This document shows, in pieces, positions 40,001 through 50,642 of a DNA stretch of 64,000 bases (the first letter of the stretch is position 1; each line of letters opens with the position of its first letter). Source of the stretch: Choricystis sp. odSpoLacu1 (taxonomy: Eukaryota; Chlorophyta; Trebouxiophyceae). Both the position numbers and the translations under genes were made by a program. The stretch is from NCBI GenBank assembly GCA_958009055.1, contig OY253662.1, forward strand, positions 124,001 to 188,000, written 5' to 3'. The notes beneath the pieces are model-generated. The model was not told the DNA's origin, ran no database searches, and saw nothing but the letters and a program-made list of their open reading frames with translations.

Positions 40001-42085
40001 TCAACCCCTATGTGCCTCTCTCTCTCTCTCCCACTCCTCTGGCAGTATGCGCACGCGCGCCGTGCCGCCAGCACCTACCTCCTCCGCCCTCAGGCCTTCG
40101 GCTGCTGCGACCGCCGCCTGCGCCGCGCGCGCGCCGGGCGACGCGCGGGGGGGCAAGTCCACCGCCTCTCGATCCGGCCGGACAACGGCCTCGATGGCGG
40201 CTTTGGCTTCTGCAACCGCGTCTGCATGTGCGTTCAGAACCGCGGCCGCATCGGGCGGCGCGCCAAGGGCGGGTGCGGCGGTCGCTGCAGCACGCGCGGC
40301 CGCTGCACGCTCATCATCAGTCGACGACACGTCATCATCCCCCGAGTCGGAGGCAGCCCGCCCAAACGCGGGCCAGCCGGCTGCCGGGTCGACGCCGACC
40401 AGCGCACGCAGTGCGCGCGCGAGCGCGTCGGCGCCACCTGCCTTCACAGCATAAACCGGCACCCCCGCCGCCCTCGCATCGTCGCGCAGCCTGGGGGCGG
40501 CTTTGGCGCGGGCGCGGAGGGCGAGGACGACGTCCGCCGCGTCCAGGCGGGGGGCGAGGCAGACGGAGGACGAGAGGCCGGCGCCGCGCGCCGCGGCCGC
40601 GACGTCGGTGTCTGGCAGGCCATAGGCATACACGCGCAGAGGGGGTGGGGCACCGGGTGCCGCGCCCACCCCGCCCCCACGCAGCTGGAGGGCGGGACCC
40701 GGGGCGGTGGGGGGGGGCGGGTCGGCGGTTGTGGCTGGACGCGGCGGCAGCGGCGGCATCGACACAGAGGAGCCACTGCCATCGCCCTCATCATCCCACA
40801 CGGCATCCGCCTCCGCCCCATCAGCATCAGCAGCCGCCAACGCCAGCGCATCCTCCAGCAGCGCGTCCGGCGGCAAACACACCACACCAGCCCTTGTCCG
40901 CACTCTTAACTCCCCCCCTGCCCCCTCCCCCGCCAACAACGCGTCCACGGCGACCGCCAGGTTGGGGTGCACCCTCCACACCGCGGTGTCCACCATCTCC
41001 ACCGCCACGTCAAAGGTGGGGGGGGCGCCGCGCTCGCGCACGGACTTGCGGCCGCCGCGGCGGCGGGCTTCGTCGTCGCCCAGCGTGACACTGACGACGC
41101 CACCGACCAGGTCGGACAAGGACGGATTCTTGACCAGGTTGTCCAGGCAGCCGCCGTGCGCGGTCGCGATGAGTTGGACGCCGCGCTGGGCGATGGTGCG
41201 CGCGGCCGCAGCTTCGTCGTCTGTCCCAATCTCGTCAATCACCACACACTCCGGCATGTGGTTCTCCACCGCTTCCACCATGACGCGGTGCTGGGTGTCC
41301 ATGTTGGTGACCATGAGGCGGCGGGCGCCTCCCACCGCGGGGTGGGGCACGTCGCCGTCGCCGCCGATCTCGTTGGATGTGTCGACGACGACCACCCTCC
41401 GCCCTGCATCGTCGGCCAGGAGCCTGGCTAGCTCACGAATGGCTGTCGTTTTACCGACGCCGGGGCGGCCTAATAACAACAAAGAGGCTCCACTGATCGC
41501 GTCGTCGGCGACGGGGGCGGCCGAGCCGCGGACCGCGCGCCCCACCCGCGCAGTCAGCCCCACAATCTTCCCTGCCCTGTTCCGCATGGCGGACACGCGG
41601 TGCAGGGTGCGGTCCACGCCCGCCCGGTTGTCCGCCCCAAAGTCACCCAGGCGGGCGACGGCGGCCTCGATGTCGCCGGGTTTGACAGGGGATGGTGAAA
41701 GCGCGACATCCCCAGACGGCAGCCTCGCCAGCGGCACCCGCCCCACGTCCATCACCACCTCCAGCACGGTGTCCAGGTCGGGGCGGCCAGCCAGGGCTGC
41801 GGCGACGGGGGGGGGGAGGAGGGCGACGAGGGCCAAGACTTCTGCGCGCGCGGCGTCCGCCGCCGCCGCTCTCCGCGCGGCGAGCGCTTCCCCTCCCGGC
41901 CCGAGCCGCGGCGGAGGGGGCGGGGCAGTGGCATCCGCCCTCTGGGACAGCAGGCGGGACAGGCGGCCCGAGGGGCGGGGGGCCAGGTTGGGGGGCGGGG
42001 CGTCGTCGGGGGCGGGAGCGGCGGACGCGCGCGGTGGCGCTCGGCGGCTGCTGCCGCGTTTTGGCAAGCGGCAGAGGGGCCGCAT
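40001..42085 (-). CDS. SpoIIIAA/Ycf45-type P-loop ATPase (SPD1-like), probably plastid
   Basis: 694 aa, intronless. The ATPase core at about residues 150-330 has a Walker A in LLLGRPGVGKTTAIRELARL, a Walker B-like segment ECVVIDEIGTDDEAAA, a sensor-like QLIATAHGGCLDNLVKNPSL, and the upstream signature RNRAGKIVGLTARVGRAV. This is the family of plastid-encoded Ycf45 and nuclear plant SEEDLING PLASTID DEVELOPMENT 1-type proteins. The N-terminus is Arg/Pro/Ala-rich like a transit peptide. The C-terminal 300 residues hold a folded segment (RVYAYGLPDTDVAAAARGAG) also found in relatives and end in a basic/acidic RILPEEWEREREAHRG tail. The role is unresolved; plant mutants affect plastid development. 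The start at 42085 follows the last upstream in-frame break in resemblance. Confidence 0.87.
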   Translation of the reverse strand: MRPLCRLPKRGSSRRAPPRASAAPAPDDAPPPNLAPRPSGRLSRLLSQRADATAPPPPPRLGPGGEALAARRAAAADAARAEVLALVALLPPPVAAALAGRPDLDTVLEVVMDVGRVPLARLPSGDVALSPSPVKPGDIEAAVARLGDFGADNRAGVDRTLHRVSAMRNRAGKIVGLTARVGRAVRGSAAPVADDAISGASLLLLGRPGVGKTTAIRELARLLADDAGRRVVVVDTSNEIGGDGDVPHPAVGGARRLMVTNMDTQHRVMVEAVENHMPECVVIDEIGTDDEAAAARTIAQRGVQLIATAHGGCLDNLVKNPSLSDLVGGVVSVTLGDDEARRRGGRKSVRERGAPPTFDVAVEMVDTAVWRVHPNLAVAVDALLAGEGAGGELRVRTRAGVVCLPPDALLEDALALAAADADGAEADAVWDDEGDGSGSSVSMPPLPPRPATTADPPPPTAPGPALQLRGGGVGAAPGAPPPLRVYAYGLPDTDVAAAARGAGLSSSVCLAPRLDAADVVLALRARAKAAPRLRDDARAAGVPVYAVKAGGADALARALRALVGVDPAAGWPAFGRAASDSGDDDVSSTDDERAAAARAAATAAPALGAPPDAAAVLNAHADAVAEAKAAIEAVVRPDREAVDLPPRASPGARAAQAAVAAAEGLRAEEVGAGGTARVRILPEEWEREREAHRG

Positions 42086-42523
42086 GTGTGGAACGGGCGA
42101 GTGGGCAGCGCTGCCTGCGGCGCGCCCGGTGCCAATCGGACCAATAAAGGAGAGGGCGCAACGCGCGTGTCGTGGTGGTGTGTGTGCTTTGTTTTGAGGG
42201 GTGGCCGCGAAAAAAACGAGCGTTTTTTTACACACGGCCCACACTCGTTTTTTACCCTCTCTCTCTCTCTCCAGGGGGGGGGGGGGGGGATTCCGATTGC
42301 GATTGCGTGCAGTCTTGGTGTTTTGATCAGGGGAAAAAAGGGGGGGGGCATGCATTTTGGGAAAAGGAAAAAGGGGCCGAGTTTTTTTCACTTGGGGGGA
42401 AGAATAATAATAAAAAGGATCCCCCGCCGCCCACACACGCACCGTGCCGTGATAAAAAGAAAAGAAAAAAGGTGACGGGAAGGGACACACGCACACACAC
42501 ACCCAAACACCACACCACACACC
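42086..42523. other. Intergenic with homopolymer runs
   Basis: 438 bp between the end of MET1 and the start of the SPD1-like gene, both on the minus strand. It contains several long G-, A- and T-runs, a CT repeat and CA stretches, and is AT-richer than the coding DNA. No RNA gene or ORF is supported. Confidence 0.45.
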
Positions 42524-45500
42524 TCACTTGCCGTCCTTGCCCGCCTTCGTTTCCTCCAGCGCGCGGCGCAGCTGGCGCCCGAGCGCGGCCGCCAGCGGTA
42601 CCGGCACCGCGTTGCCCACCTGGCGATGCTTCTGGTGCACGTTGCCCCACAGGCGGAAGGTGTCGGGGAAGCCCTGGGCGCGGGCGCACTCGCGCACCGA
42701 CACGATGCGGTCCTGCGTCGGGTGGAAGACTTGGCCGACCTTGCCCATGGGCTGCGGGTCGGTCGTCGACGTCGGGAAATGACCGGCCGGGTCCAGCCGA
42801 CCAAACAGGCCGCGCCACCCGTTGTGCCGGTCCTCCGTGTTGGGCAGGCACCAGGGGATGAAGTCGCCGACCTCGCGGCCGGACACGACGACCTTGCCGT
42901 TGGGGTAGGCGCGCGGGCGGCCGGCGGCGGCCGCGGCTTCGTCGTCAGCGATGATCTGCTTCAGCACGCGCCAGTCGGCCCCCGGGACGCCCTTGGGGAT
43001 GCAGCGGCAGCGGGTGAGGTTGAGGTCGTTCATTGTCTGAAGAGGGTGGGGGTGGGAAGGAAGGTGAGGGTTGGAACCAAAAAAAAAACAAAAATCAAAA
43101 CCAACCACGCCCCCCACCCAGCACACTCGCCTTGGAGATGTGGTCGTACAGCACCGCGTTCTCCCCCCGAATGCCGCGCTGGAACGCGGACTGGGGCGGC
43201 CCACTGTACGCCCGCTCGTCGTCGCCCTCGCCGTTGCCGATCGGGGGCAGGTCGCCGATCGCGTCGCGCACGGTCACCGTGCGCACGGGCGCCCCCCCCA
43301 CCTGGGGCACGGCGGTGTAGGCCACGCCGCCCGGCAGGTTGATGGTCAGCTGGGGCGACTTGAACACGTGCACCGGGGCCGGCCACGCGGGCAGCGCTTC
43401 ACCAGGCGCCGCCGCGATGATGAACGCGCGCTTGCGCGACTGGGCCACGCCAAAGTTGCCCGCGTTCAGCACGCCGAAGCGCAGGGAGTAGCCCATGTCC
43501 AACAGGGAGCGCAGGGTGAGGCGGAAGGTGAACGACTTGTTGTGGGACACAAAGTTGCGCACGTTTTCGAGCAGGAAGTAGCGCGGGCGGTAGAAGTCGG
43601 CGAACGACAGGTACGCCATGACCATCGAGTTTTGGACGACCGACCAGTTGCCCTTGTTGAAGCGGTTCATGCCGGAGTAGCCTTGGCAGGGGGGGCCGCC
43701 GCACAGGAACTCGACGTCGCCGGGGGCGGGGAGCGCGTCGTATTTCGGGCGGTCGTTTTTGATCAGGTCGTCCACCTCTTTCGCACACGCCTCATCCATC
43801 TCGCAGTCGCCCTCACACCCCGCCTTCTTCATGGCGGCCGCCAGGATGACGTTGCAGTTGTCGGCGAACACGGTCGCCGCCGGGTTGTTGAGTTTGTAGG
43901 CCTCCGCGGCGGGGGGTTCGTACTCGATCGCCCACTTGGCGTGCGACGCGCCCGCAATGTGAAGTCCCTCGGACAGGCCGCCACACCCGGCAAAAATGTC
44001 CATGGTGGCCAGGGACACGCCGTCGCCGTCCGCCTTGCAGGCGGGGCGGGGGGGCAGGGGAGCGGGGCGGGTGTCGCCGCCCGGGGGGGTGGCGGGGACG
44101 GAGGGCGGCACGGTCGCAGTGACCGCGCCCCCACCCTCGCCCTGTTTCAGCGACGCCACGCTGCCGCGGCACACAAACACGTCGTCCCCGCCCCGCACGC
44201 CACCATCGGGGCGCACGATGGACGCCCTGCGAATGACGGAGGCGGTGGGGAAGGTGGCCGTGGCCGTGGTGGCGTACACGTCCCACCAGTCGGCGGTGTA
44301 GGCGAGGTCGGTGGACACGTCTTCAGGCCGCGCGAACCGCTGCACCGTCACGCTCGCCCCGCCCTTGGCCACGCCGGTGACCAGGCCCAACTCCCACGCG
44401 CGCAGGCCCAGGTTGGCGCCGCCCTTGTGGTACTTGGAGCGGGAGCCCTTGGGGGCGGGGGCTTTGGGGGCGACGTTGGCGGCGGCGTCTTCTTCGTCGT
44501 CGTCCTCGTCGTCCGAGTCGGCGCGCTTCTTCTTCTTCTTGGGGGCGGCGGCCGCCTTGCCCTCGTCGAACGCGTCGGGGGGCAGGAACACGGCGTCGCC
44601 CACGCCGATGGTGATGCCGTCCTTGATGAAGGTGCCGGCGGCCTGGCCAGCGCGCACGCCGGTGTCGGGGCCGGCGTTTTCGTCGGCCAGCGACCCCAGC
44701 GCCAAATCTTTGGGCAGCACGCGGAGCATGCCGCGCTCCGGCTCGTAGAAGGAGCGGTAGAAGTAGGTGAGCGGCTTGCCCGCGTCGGCCGCGTCCGCGT
44801 TGGCCTGGGCGAGGGCCAGGTCTTCAGCGAGGTGGGCGCGGCGGTCGGCCGTCGAAAACGCGCGCACGCGGCGCGACGCGGTCAGTTTCTCCGTCACGTC
44901 CGCCAACGGGCGGGACACCACGCGGGTGGTGACGAAGAGCTCGCCGTCAGACGCGGCGTCCCCCAGCACGGTGTCGGCGCCGCGCACGGTGAGGCTGACT
45001 TGGACGGTGGGGGGGGCGGACGCGCCGCCGCGCGTGTAGAAGCACTGGACCACGCCCAGCGCGGGCACCGCGTCGCCGTCGGCGTCGACGGGGCCGGCCG
45101 ACCAGGGCGCCAGCTCGATCACGTCACCGGGGGCGATGGACGCGCCGCCCAGGGCGGCGGACGCGTAGAGAGAGACGCCGGCAGAGGTGGAGGTGGGGGC
45201 ACCGACCAGTTTGGCCGCGGCACCGACCTTCTTCTTCTTCTTCGTCTTGGGCTTGGGCGCCGCCACCGCCGCCAGCGCGTCCTCCGTCGCGTCATCCTCG
45301 CCATCGTCCTCGTTGACGTCGGCATCGTCCACGGCGGCGTTGGGGGCGGCGTCGCCGACGCCGTGCGGGTTCTTGAAGTACGAGCGCCACACCGCGCGCA
45401 CCATCGCCGTCGCCGTCGCCGTCATTGGGGCGGCCTTGCGCCCCGTGGCCCGGTCCTTCAGCGGGTTGGCGCGCAGCCGCTTGGACGGCGCCGCCTTGGC

Positions 45501-48500
45501 GCGGGCGGTGGCCTTGCCGGCCGCCAGCACGGTGTGGCGGCGGGCGGCCAGGCGGGTGAGGAGGGCGGAGGCCAGCGCGGTCTTCGTCAGGCCGCGCGCG
45601 CCCGCGCTCTGTTCGATCGCTTTAAACTGCGACAACAGGATCTGACCGTGCACCGCCAGGAAGCGGGCCACCGCGGGCTTGGAGTCGGAGACAAAGGCGG
45701 GGTCGGAGGTCGGCAGCGCGGCCAGGGCGTCGACGGCGGCGTCAAAGGTGACGCGCGCGGCGCGCGCGCCGTCGGCCGACACAAAACGCCACAGCGCCAG
45801 AGCCACAGCCCCTGCCTTCTTCACCACATCCAGGTACGGCGCGTAAGCCGCCGTCGGCGTCACCAGGCGGTACCAGGCGACGTCGGTGCGCAGGACGACG
45901 TCGACGCGGCCGTCGGCGCAGGCTTCGAGGTGCCACTCTTGGATGGCGGACAGCGCGACGAGGGGCGCGGACGACGCGCCCGACGACCCGCCACCCCCCG
46001 CCGCCAGCGCCGCTGCTTCATCGTAGCCGTCGCACCCGTCGGGCAGCTGGGTGACGGCGCCCGTGGCGTAGAGCTCGACGTCGGGTTGAACGCCCGACCA
46101 CAGCGGGACGAGTTCCAGGGTTTTGAGGAAGCCTTCAGAGTCGTACACCGCGAAATCGGTGAGCAGGCACGTGGGCAACGCCTCCGGAGGCGCCGCCACC
46201 GCGCCCTCATCCGCCAGCAGCAGTTCATCCATCTGGCCGTCCGGGGGCGGGGTGAAGACGGAGGGCGGGGGGTAGTCGTCCGCGATCTCGGTCTCCGAGA
46301 TTTGGTGGTATGCGCCCGACTTGGGGGCGGCGGCGGCGCCGCCGCCCCCCCCCCCCCCCACCCCCGCCGTCGCCCCCCGCTTTGACGACTTCTTTGACGC
46401 GCGTCTTCAGCTCCAGCTGGACCGACAGGTCGGCGTCCGCCCGGTCGCGCAGCTGGGCGGGGGTGAGGGTGGGCAGCGGGGTCGCCGTCGGCGCGCCGGC
46501 CGCCGCCTTGCCCTTGCCCTTGTCGGCGGCCGCCTTGCCCTTGCCCCGGGCGTCGGAGGCAGGCACAGCAGCCTCGTCCTTGATGACGATGCCGGCGGCG
46601 GCGCCACCAGCGAGTTCGGCGCGCGTGTTGGCGACGGCTTCAAGAAGCGCCGCGGCAAACGGCCCCGTCGCGTGCCGCGTGCCCGCCGCCGCGTCGTCCG
46701 CGGCCAGCGCGTCCCGCACAAAGTGGCCGCACGCGCCCAGGGCGCGGGCGGCGGTGCCGTAGGCGGCGACGGCGGCGGACCGCTTGCGCGTCAGTTTGGC
46801 ACACACGGCCGCAAAGTCGGCGGCGGGGCCGCCAAGCTCCAGCAGGGAGGCGCGCGTGTCGTTGGCGAGTTCAGCCTGATGGTTTGGAGGAGGGGTGGGG
46901 GGTGGGGAGGTGAGTGAAGCGCGCACACACACACAGAGACAGCGGCCGGCTCCCTCTCCCTCTCCTTCCCACAACACAAACTCACCATCTCCACCACGTG
47001 CCCAAACGTCTTCTTGTACGCGGCCGCCGGCTTGTGCACCACGTACGTGGCGGCCGCGGTGGTGAACACGATCGCGGGGGGGGCGCCAGAGGAGAGGACG
47101 GCACGGAACGAAGTCACGGGGCCAATCTCGCTCACAGCAAGCCCGGTCGCCCGCTCCGCCGCGGACCGAGCCACCAGGGCGGCCACGGTCAGGGGCGGGT
47201 CGGCAAAGGGGGCGGTGTGCAGGTGGGCGCGATCGCCGGTGGGGGAGAAGACGGAGAGGTCAAACGCGGCAAACGCGCCTCCCGGCTCGCCACCCGCCCC
47301 CAGCAGCGCGATGGCCGCCGCCTCCGAGTCGGCGCGGGCGGCGCCCTTGAGCTCGACCACGTCGTCGGACGCGCGGCCGCGGGGCAGGGCGGGCGCGTCG
47401 ACGTAGGTGACGCCCTGGGCGGCGGCGCGGCCAGAGCCGACGGTGGCGGCAGCGGTGGCAGCGGCCGTCGACAGCGACGCCGCTTTGGCCTTCTTTGCCG
47501 CGGACGCCGGCTTGGCCGCCGTGGCGCGCTTGGCGCGCGCCTTCTTGGTGGTGGCGGTGGGGGCCGCGTCCATGGGGTCGGCGGCGGCAGGGTCGGGTTT
47601 GGTGGCTGTGGGGGGGGGAGGAGGAGGGGGTGAGTTTTTTGTTTCAACGAAAAAAAAAACGCATTTAGGGGGCCGCCGCCGCCCCCAAATCGCTCTCTTT
47701 CATTCCACGACTCCGGCAGATAGCCCGCATGTCTCAACACTCCCGTCCGTGGGAGGTGTGGGGGCGGAGGCGGGAGGTGGAGAGCGCGGGCCCGCGTGAC
47801 ACCAATTCAGAGGGGACCGCGTGTCGCCATCGCCAATCCCGACGTCGGGACCGGCCCCGCGCCAAAACTCCGCCTCCCGCCCCTCCTCACCCGCCGCACT
47901 CCCCGCCTGGATGCTGCGGAGAGTCATGCGCACAGCCCGGGAGGGGAGGGCGGGGAGGAGGGGGGAGGGAGGCAGCGCGGGCGCGACAAAAAAAGGCAGT
48001 TGAAAAAAAAAAAACGTTTGCGATGAGCGCCAAATCGCCTCAACCGCCCCACGCGCGCGCTGGCCCCTCTCCCACCCCGTCACGCACCCGCGCCCGAGCG
48101 TGCGGTTTCACCGCCTCTGCCCATGTGGGGAGTGGGGAGGGAGCGGGGGGGGGGGAAGCAAAGGGCCAAAGAAAAACGCGGGTCGAGAGTGGTGCCGAAT
48201 TTCTTCGTCTCGAGCCCATCCCTCTCTCTCTCTCTCTCCTGCTCACCTTGCAGCGTCTCGGCAAACTCGGACGCCGCCCCCCACGAGTTGAACTTTTGGC
48301 CTGTGAGTGTGTGTGTGTGTGAGGGCGTGTGAGGGGAGGGCGTGAGAGAAAGGTGTGGGAGGCTGGGCCGACACCGAATTTCGAAAGCCGAGCGCGCGCG
48401 GCTCCGCATCGGCGTGTGCCTGGCGCGCGCGCCCTGGGGCGCCCCACTCCCCCCCACACCCTGTCAGCCGATCGTGGCGCTTGCAGCTCGCTCCGGGCGC

Positions 48501-48644
48501 CGTGGGCGAGGGTAAAGCTGGTCGCGCGCGCGTAGATTCTCCCAATCACTCACTCGTCGGCGCCACAAAAGCGTGAGCCGCGCCGCGCCCAGTCACGCTG
48601 CCGCCCAGCGCCTTCCACGCGGCGAGCTCGCCGGTGGAGGCCAT
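42524..48644 (-). CDS. MET1: DNA (cytosine-5)-methyltransferase, MET1/DNMT1 type; one apparent frameshift
   Basis: Maintenance CG methyltransferase. Exons: 48554-48644, 48247-48300, 46986-47605, 43131-46875, 42524-43036; total about 1673 aa after correction. Exon 3 starts at a strong acceptor and encodes a Lys/Ala-rich basic stretch, then an RFTS-like region ([39 protein letters not shown]). Exon 4 holds the rest of RFTS, two BAH regions ([30 protein letters not shown]) and the catalytic domain: [37 protein letters not shown] (catalytic Cys), [27 protein letters not shown]. Exon 5 has [34 protein letters not shown] and [14 protein letters not shown]. No CXXC zinc finger is seen, as in plant MET1. 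The last intron has a GC donor (AAG-GCGAGT). A C15 tract (46345-46359) shifts the frame; one base fewer fixes it. Exons 1-2 are less certain; an ATG at 47573 is the alternative start. Confidence 0.9.
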
Positions 48645-49104
48645 GTGTGTGGATGGGGGGGGAGGAAGGAAGGAGGCTTGAGGAAGAACGCTCAGAGGGA
48701 GGAGCGTGAGAAACGTTCAAACGAGAGTGAGGTCGACAGCCGAGAAAACTCTTCTCGGTCCCTCTGCCGTCTCGCACATCATGCCCCGGCCCCCGCGCCA
48801 TGCGCCACGCTGCCACCCGACCCGCTGGCCGCGCGGTAAAATGGATGCTGCGTCAGTTGGCGACGGTTTGGGGCTCTGGTGTCAAAAGGAAAGGGCGCGA
48901 AATCGTTTTTTCTTTTTCTTGCACACACACGAACGAGCGAAACCGATGGAAGAATAAAAACCCTATCTCTCCCAGCGCAGGAAAAACGCCTGCCTCTTTG
49001 TTGTTTGTTGGAGGTAAAAAGGGGGGGGTAAAGGGGAGGGCATGTCTCTCTCTCGCCACGCACACCACCGCCACGGCCGCGCGCCGCGTGTTGCAGTAGG
49101 CTGT
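48645..49104. other. Intergenic between eEF1B-beta and MET1
   Basis: 460 bp between two minus-strand genes. It contains A-runs, G-runs and a CA-rich stretch on the minus strand directly before the proposed MET1 ATG. Plus-strand sequence around 48920-49060 is AT-rich and fits the eEF1B-beta 3' UTR. No gene recognised. Confidence 0.45.
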
Positions 49105-50461
49105 TCAGAGCTTGTTGAAGGCTGTGGGGGAGGGTGTATGGAGAGGTGGGTGTGAGTGACGATGAAACAAAAAAAGGTGTCGACCCCCCAAACCCTCTCC
49201 TCCCCCTAAAAACATAACCACTCACAGAGCACATCGATGGACTGGATCGTCTCCGACTCGCCGTCGCGCACCAGCTCCTCCTCGATGATCGCGTCCTGGT
49301 GTGGGGTGGGGTGGGGACGGGGGGAAAGGTGAGTGCGCGTGTGTGTGTGTGTGTGTTTCGTCGGCATCGCTAGCTCTTTTGAAACCTAACCAAACAAACG
49401 AACGCACCATGGACTCGACCTTGGCGTCCTCGATGACGGCCGTGATCTGCATCTTCTTGATCTGTGGGCACGGCGAGGTGTGGAAAGAGGGAGGGAAAAA
49501 AGAGTGAGCAAAAAACACCGCCCACCGAGTCACCACTCTTTTTCCCTCCCCACCCCCCCTCCTCTCCACTCCAACTCACCCCATACCCAATCGGCACCAG
49601 CTTGGACGCACCCCACAGCAGCCCCTCCTTGACGATGGACCGCACCTCCGCCTCCATGGCGGCCAGGTCGGTTTCATCATCCCACGGTTTGACGTCCAGC
49701 ACGATCATGGACTTGGTCAGCTTGGCCTTCTCCGCGCCACGGCGCTTGGCCTCCTCGATGACGCGCTTCTTTTCTTCGGCGGCAGCTTTCTCTTCTTCAG
49801 TCATTTCGCCGAACAAGTCGAGCTCGTCGTCAGAGTCGTCGGAGTCGGAGCCAGAGACGGAGGCAGCAGGCTTCTTGGCAGCAGGGGCGGCGGCAGCAGC
49901 GCCACCACCACCGCCCACCGACACGCCGGCGCCTTTGCCCGGGAAGGCGGCGCCCAGGAGGGCCTGGATGTGGGTGTACCAGCGCGCAGCGTGCGGCGCG
50001 GAGGAGGCGGGGGGGGGGGAGGCCAGGGTGGCGAAGACGGCCAGGTCGTCGCGGGAGGCTTGGTAGCTGTGGGTGTGCAGGGTGAGTGAAGGAGCGTGTG
50101 AGCAAGAGGGACGCGGCGGAAAGAGAGAGGCGGAGCGAGAGGGGAGGTCCGAATCGGGCGGCGGCGGCCCAGCGATTGGTTGTTGGTGTCGGTCGGGCGT
50201 GGCCCTATCCCGCCCGCCACCAGCGACGCTGACCGTGCGCTCAAGTGTGTGAGTTTAGCCCCGCTGCTGAGCGGGCGCACACAGCCACCCCGCGGCCGCT
50301 GCCAGCGACCAGCGCAGGCGAGCGATCGGGTGCTGCTGCTGCTTTTGTGCTTCGGCCGTCCAGTCTCCTCTCCCCTCCCTTGTACACACGCACCCCGTGA
50401 TGTAGGACCGGGTGGCCAGGTGGGTGTTCAGACCGGCGACGTCTTTGTGGGAGTAGGCCAT
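49105..50461 (-). CDS. EEF1B: Translation elongation factor eEF1B beta/delta subunit
   Basis: Guanine-nucleotide exchange factor for eEF1A. Five exons: 50394-50461, 49580-50066, 49408-49461, 49226-49295 and 49105-49121; total 231 aa, the plant length. The N-terminal GST-like part starts [20 protein letters not shown]. An Ala/Lys-rich linker leads to the acidic [20 protein letters not shown], then [20 protein letters not shown]. The exchange domain reads [53 protein letters not shown] and [20 protein letters not shown], ending DVLSFNKL. The last coding exon is only 17 nt. All splice phases agree. This is the most intron-rich gene for its size in the window, usual for a highly expressed translation gene. 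Confidence 0.96.
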
Positions 50462-50642
50462 GTTGGGTGGAGTTCTTTTGGAAAGAGGGGAGGGGACGGG
50501 GGCAGAGAAAAACCGTTTCGATGTGTGTGCGGGCGAACCGAAACACAATTCGCTCTCGTTTCTGTTGAGGCAGGGCGAGAGAGGGCGCGCGCCCCGCTCT
50601 CTCCACCCTCACACACACACACCACACACACTCCCTCCCACC

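Noticed and set aside
43071..46385. 1104-codon plus-strand ORF opposite MET1
   Set aside because: Antisense shadow of a GC-rich coding exon; its Arg/His/Gly/Val-rich sequence has no family resemblance, while the minus strand encodes clear BAH and methyltransferase motifs.
47891..47913. Possible 23-nt microexon between MET1 exons 2 and 3 (good CCGCAG and GTGAGG flanks on the minus strand)
   Set aside because: Including it breaks the phase of the following exon, so it is not used in the proposed transcript.
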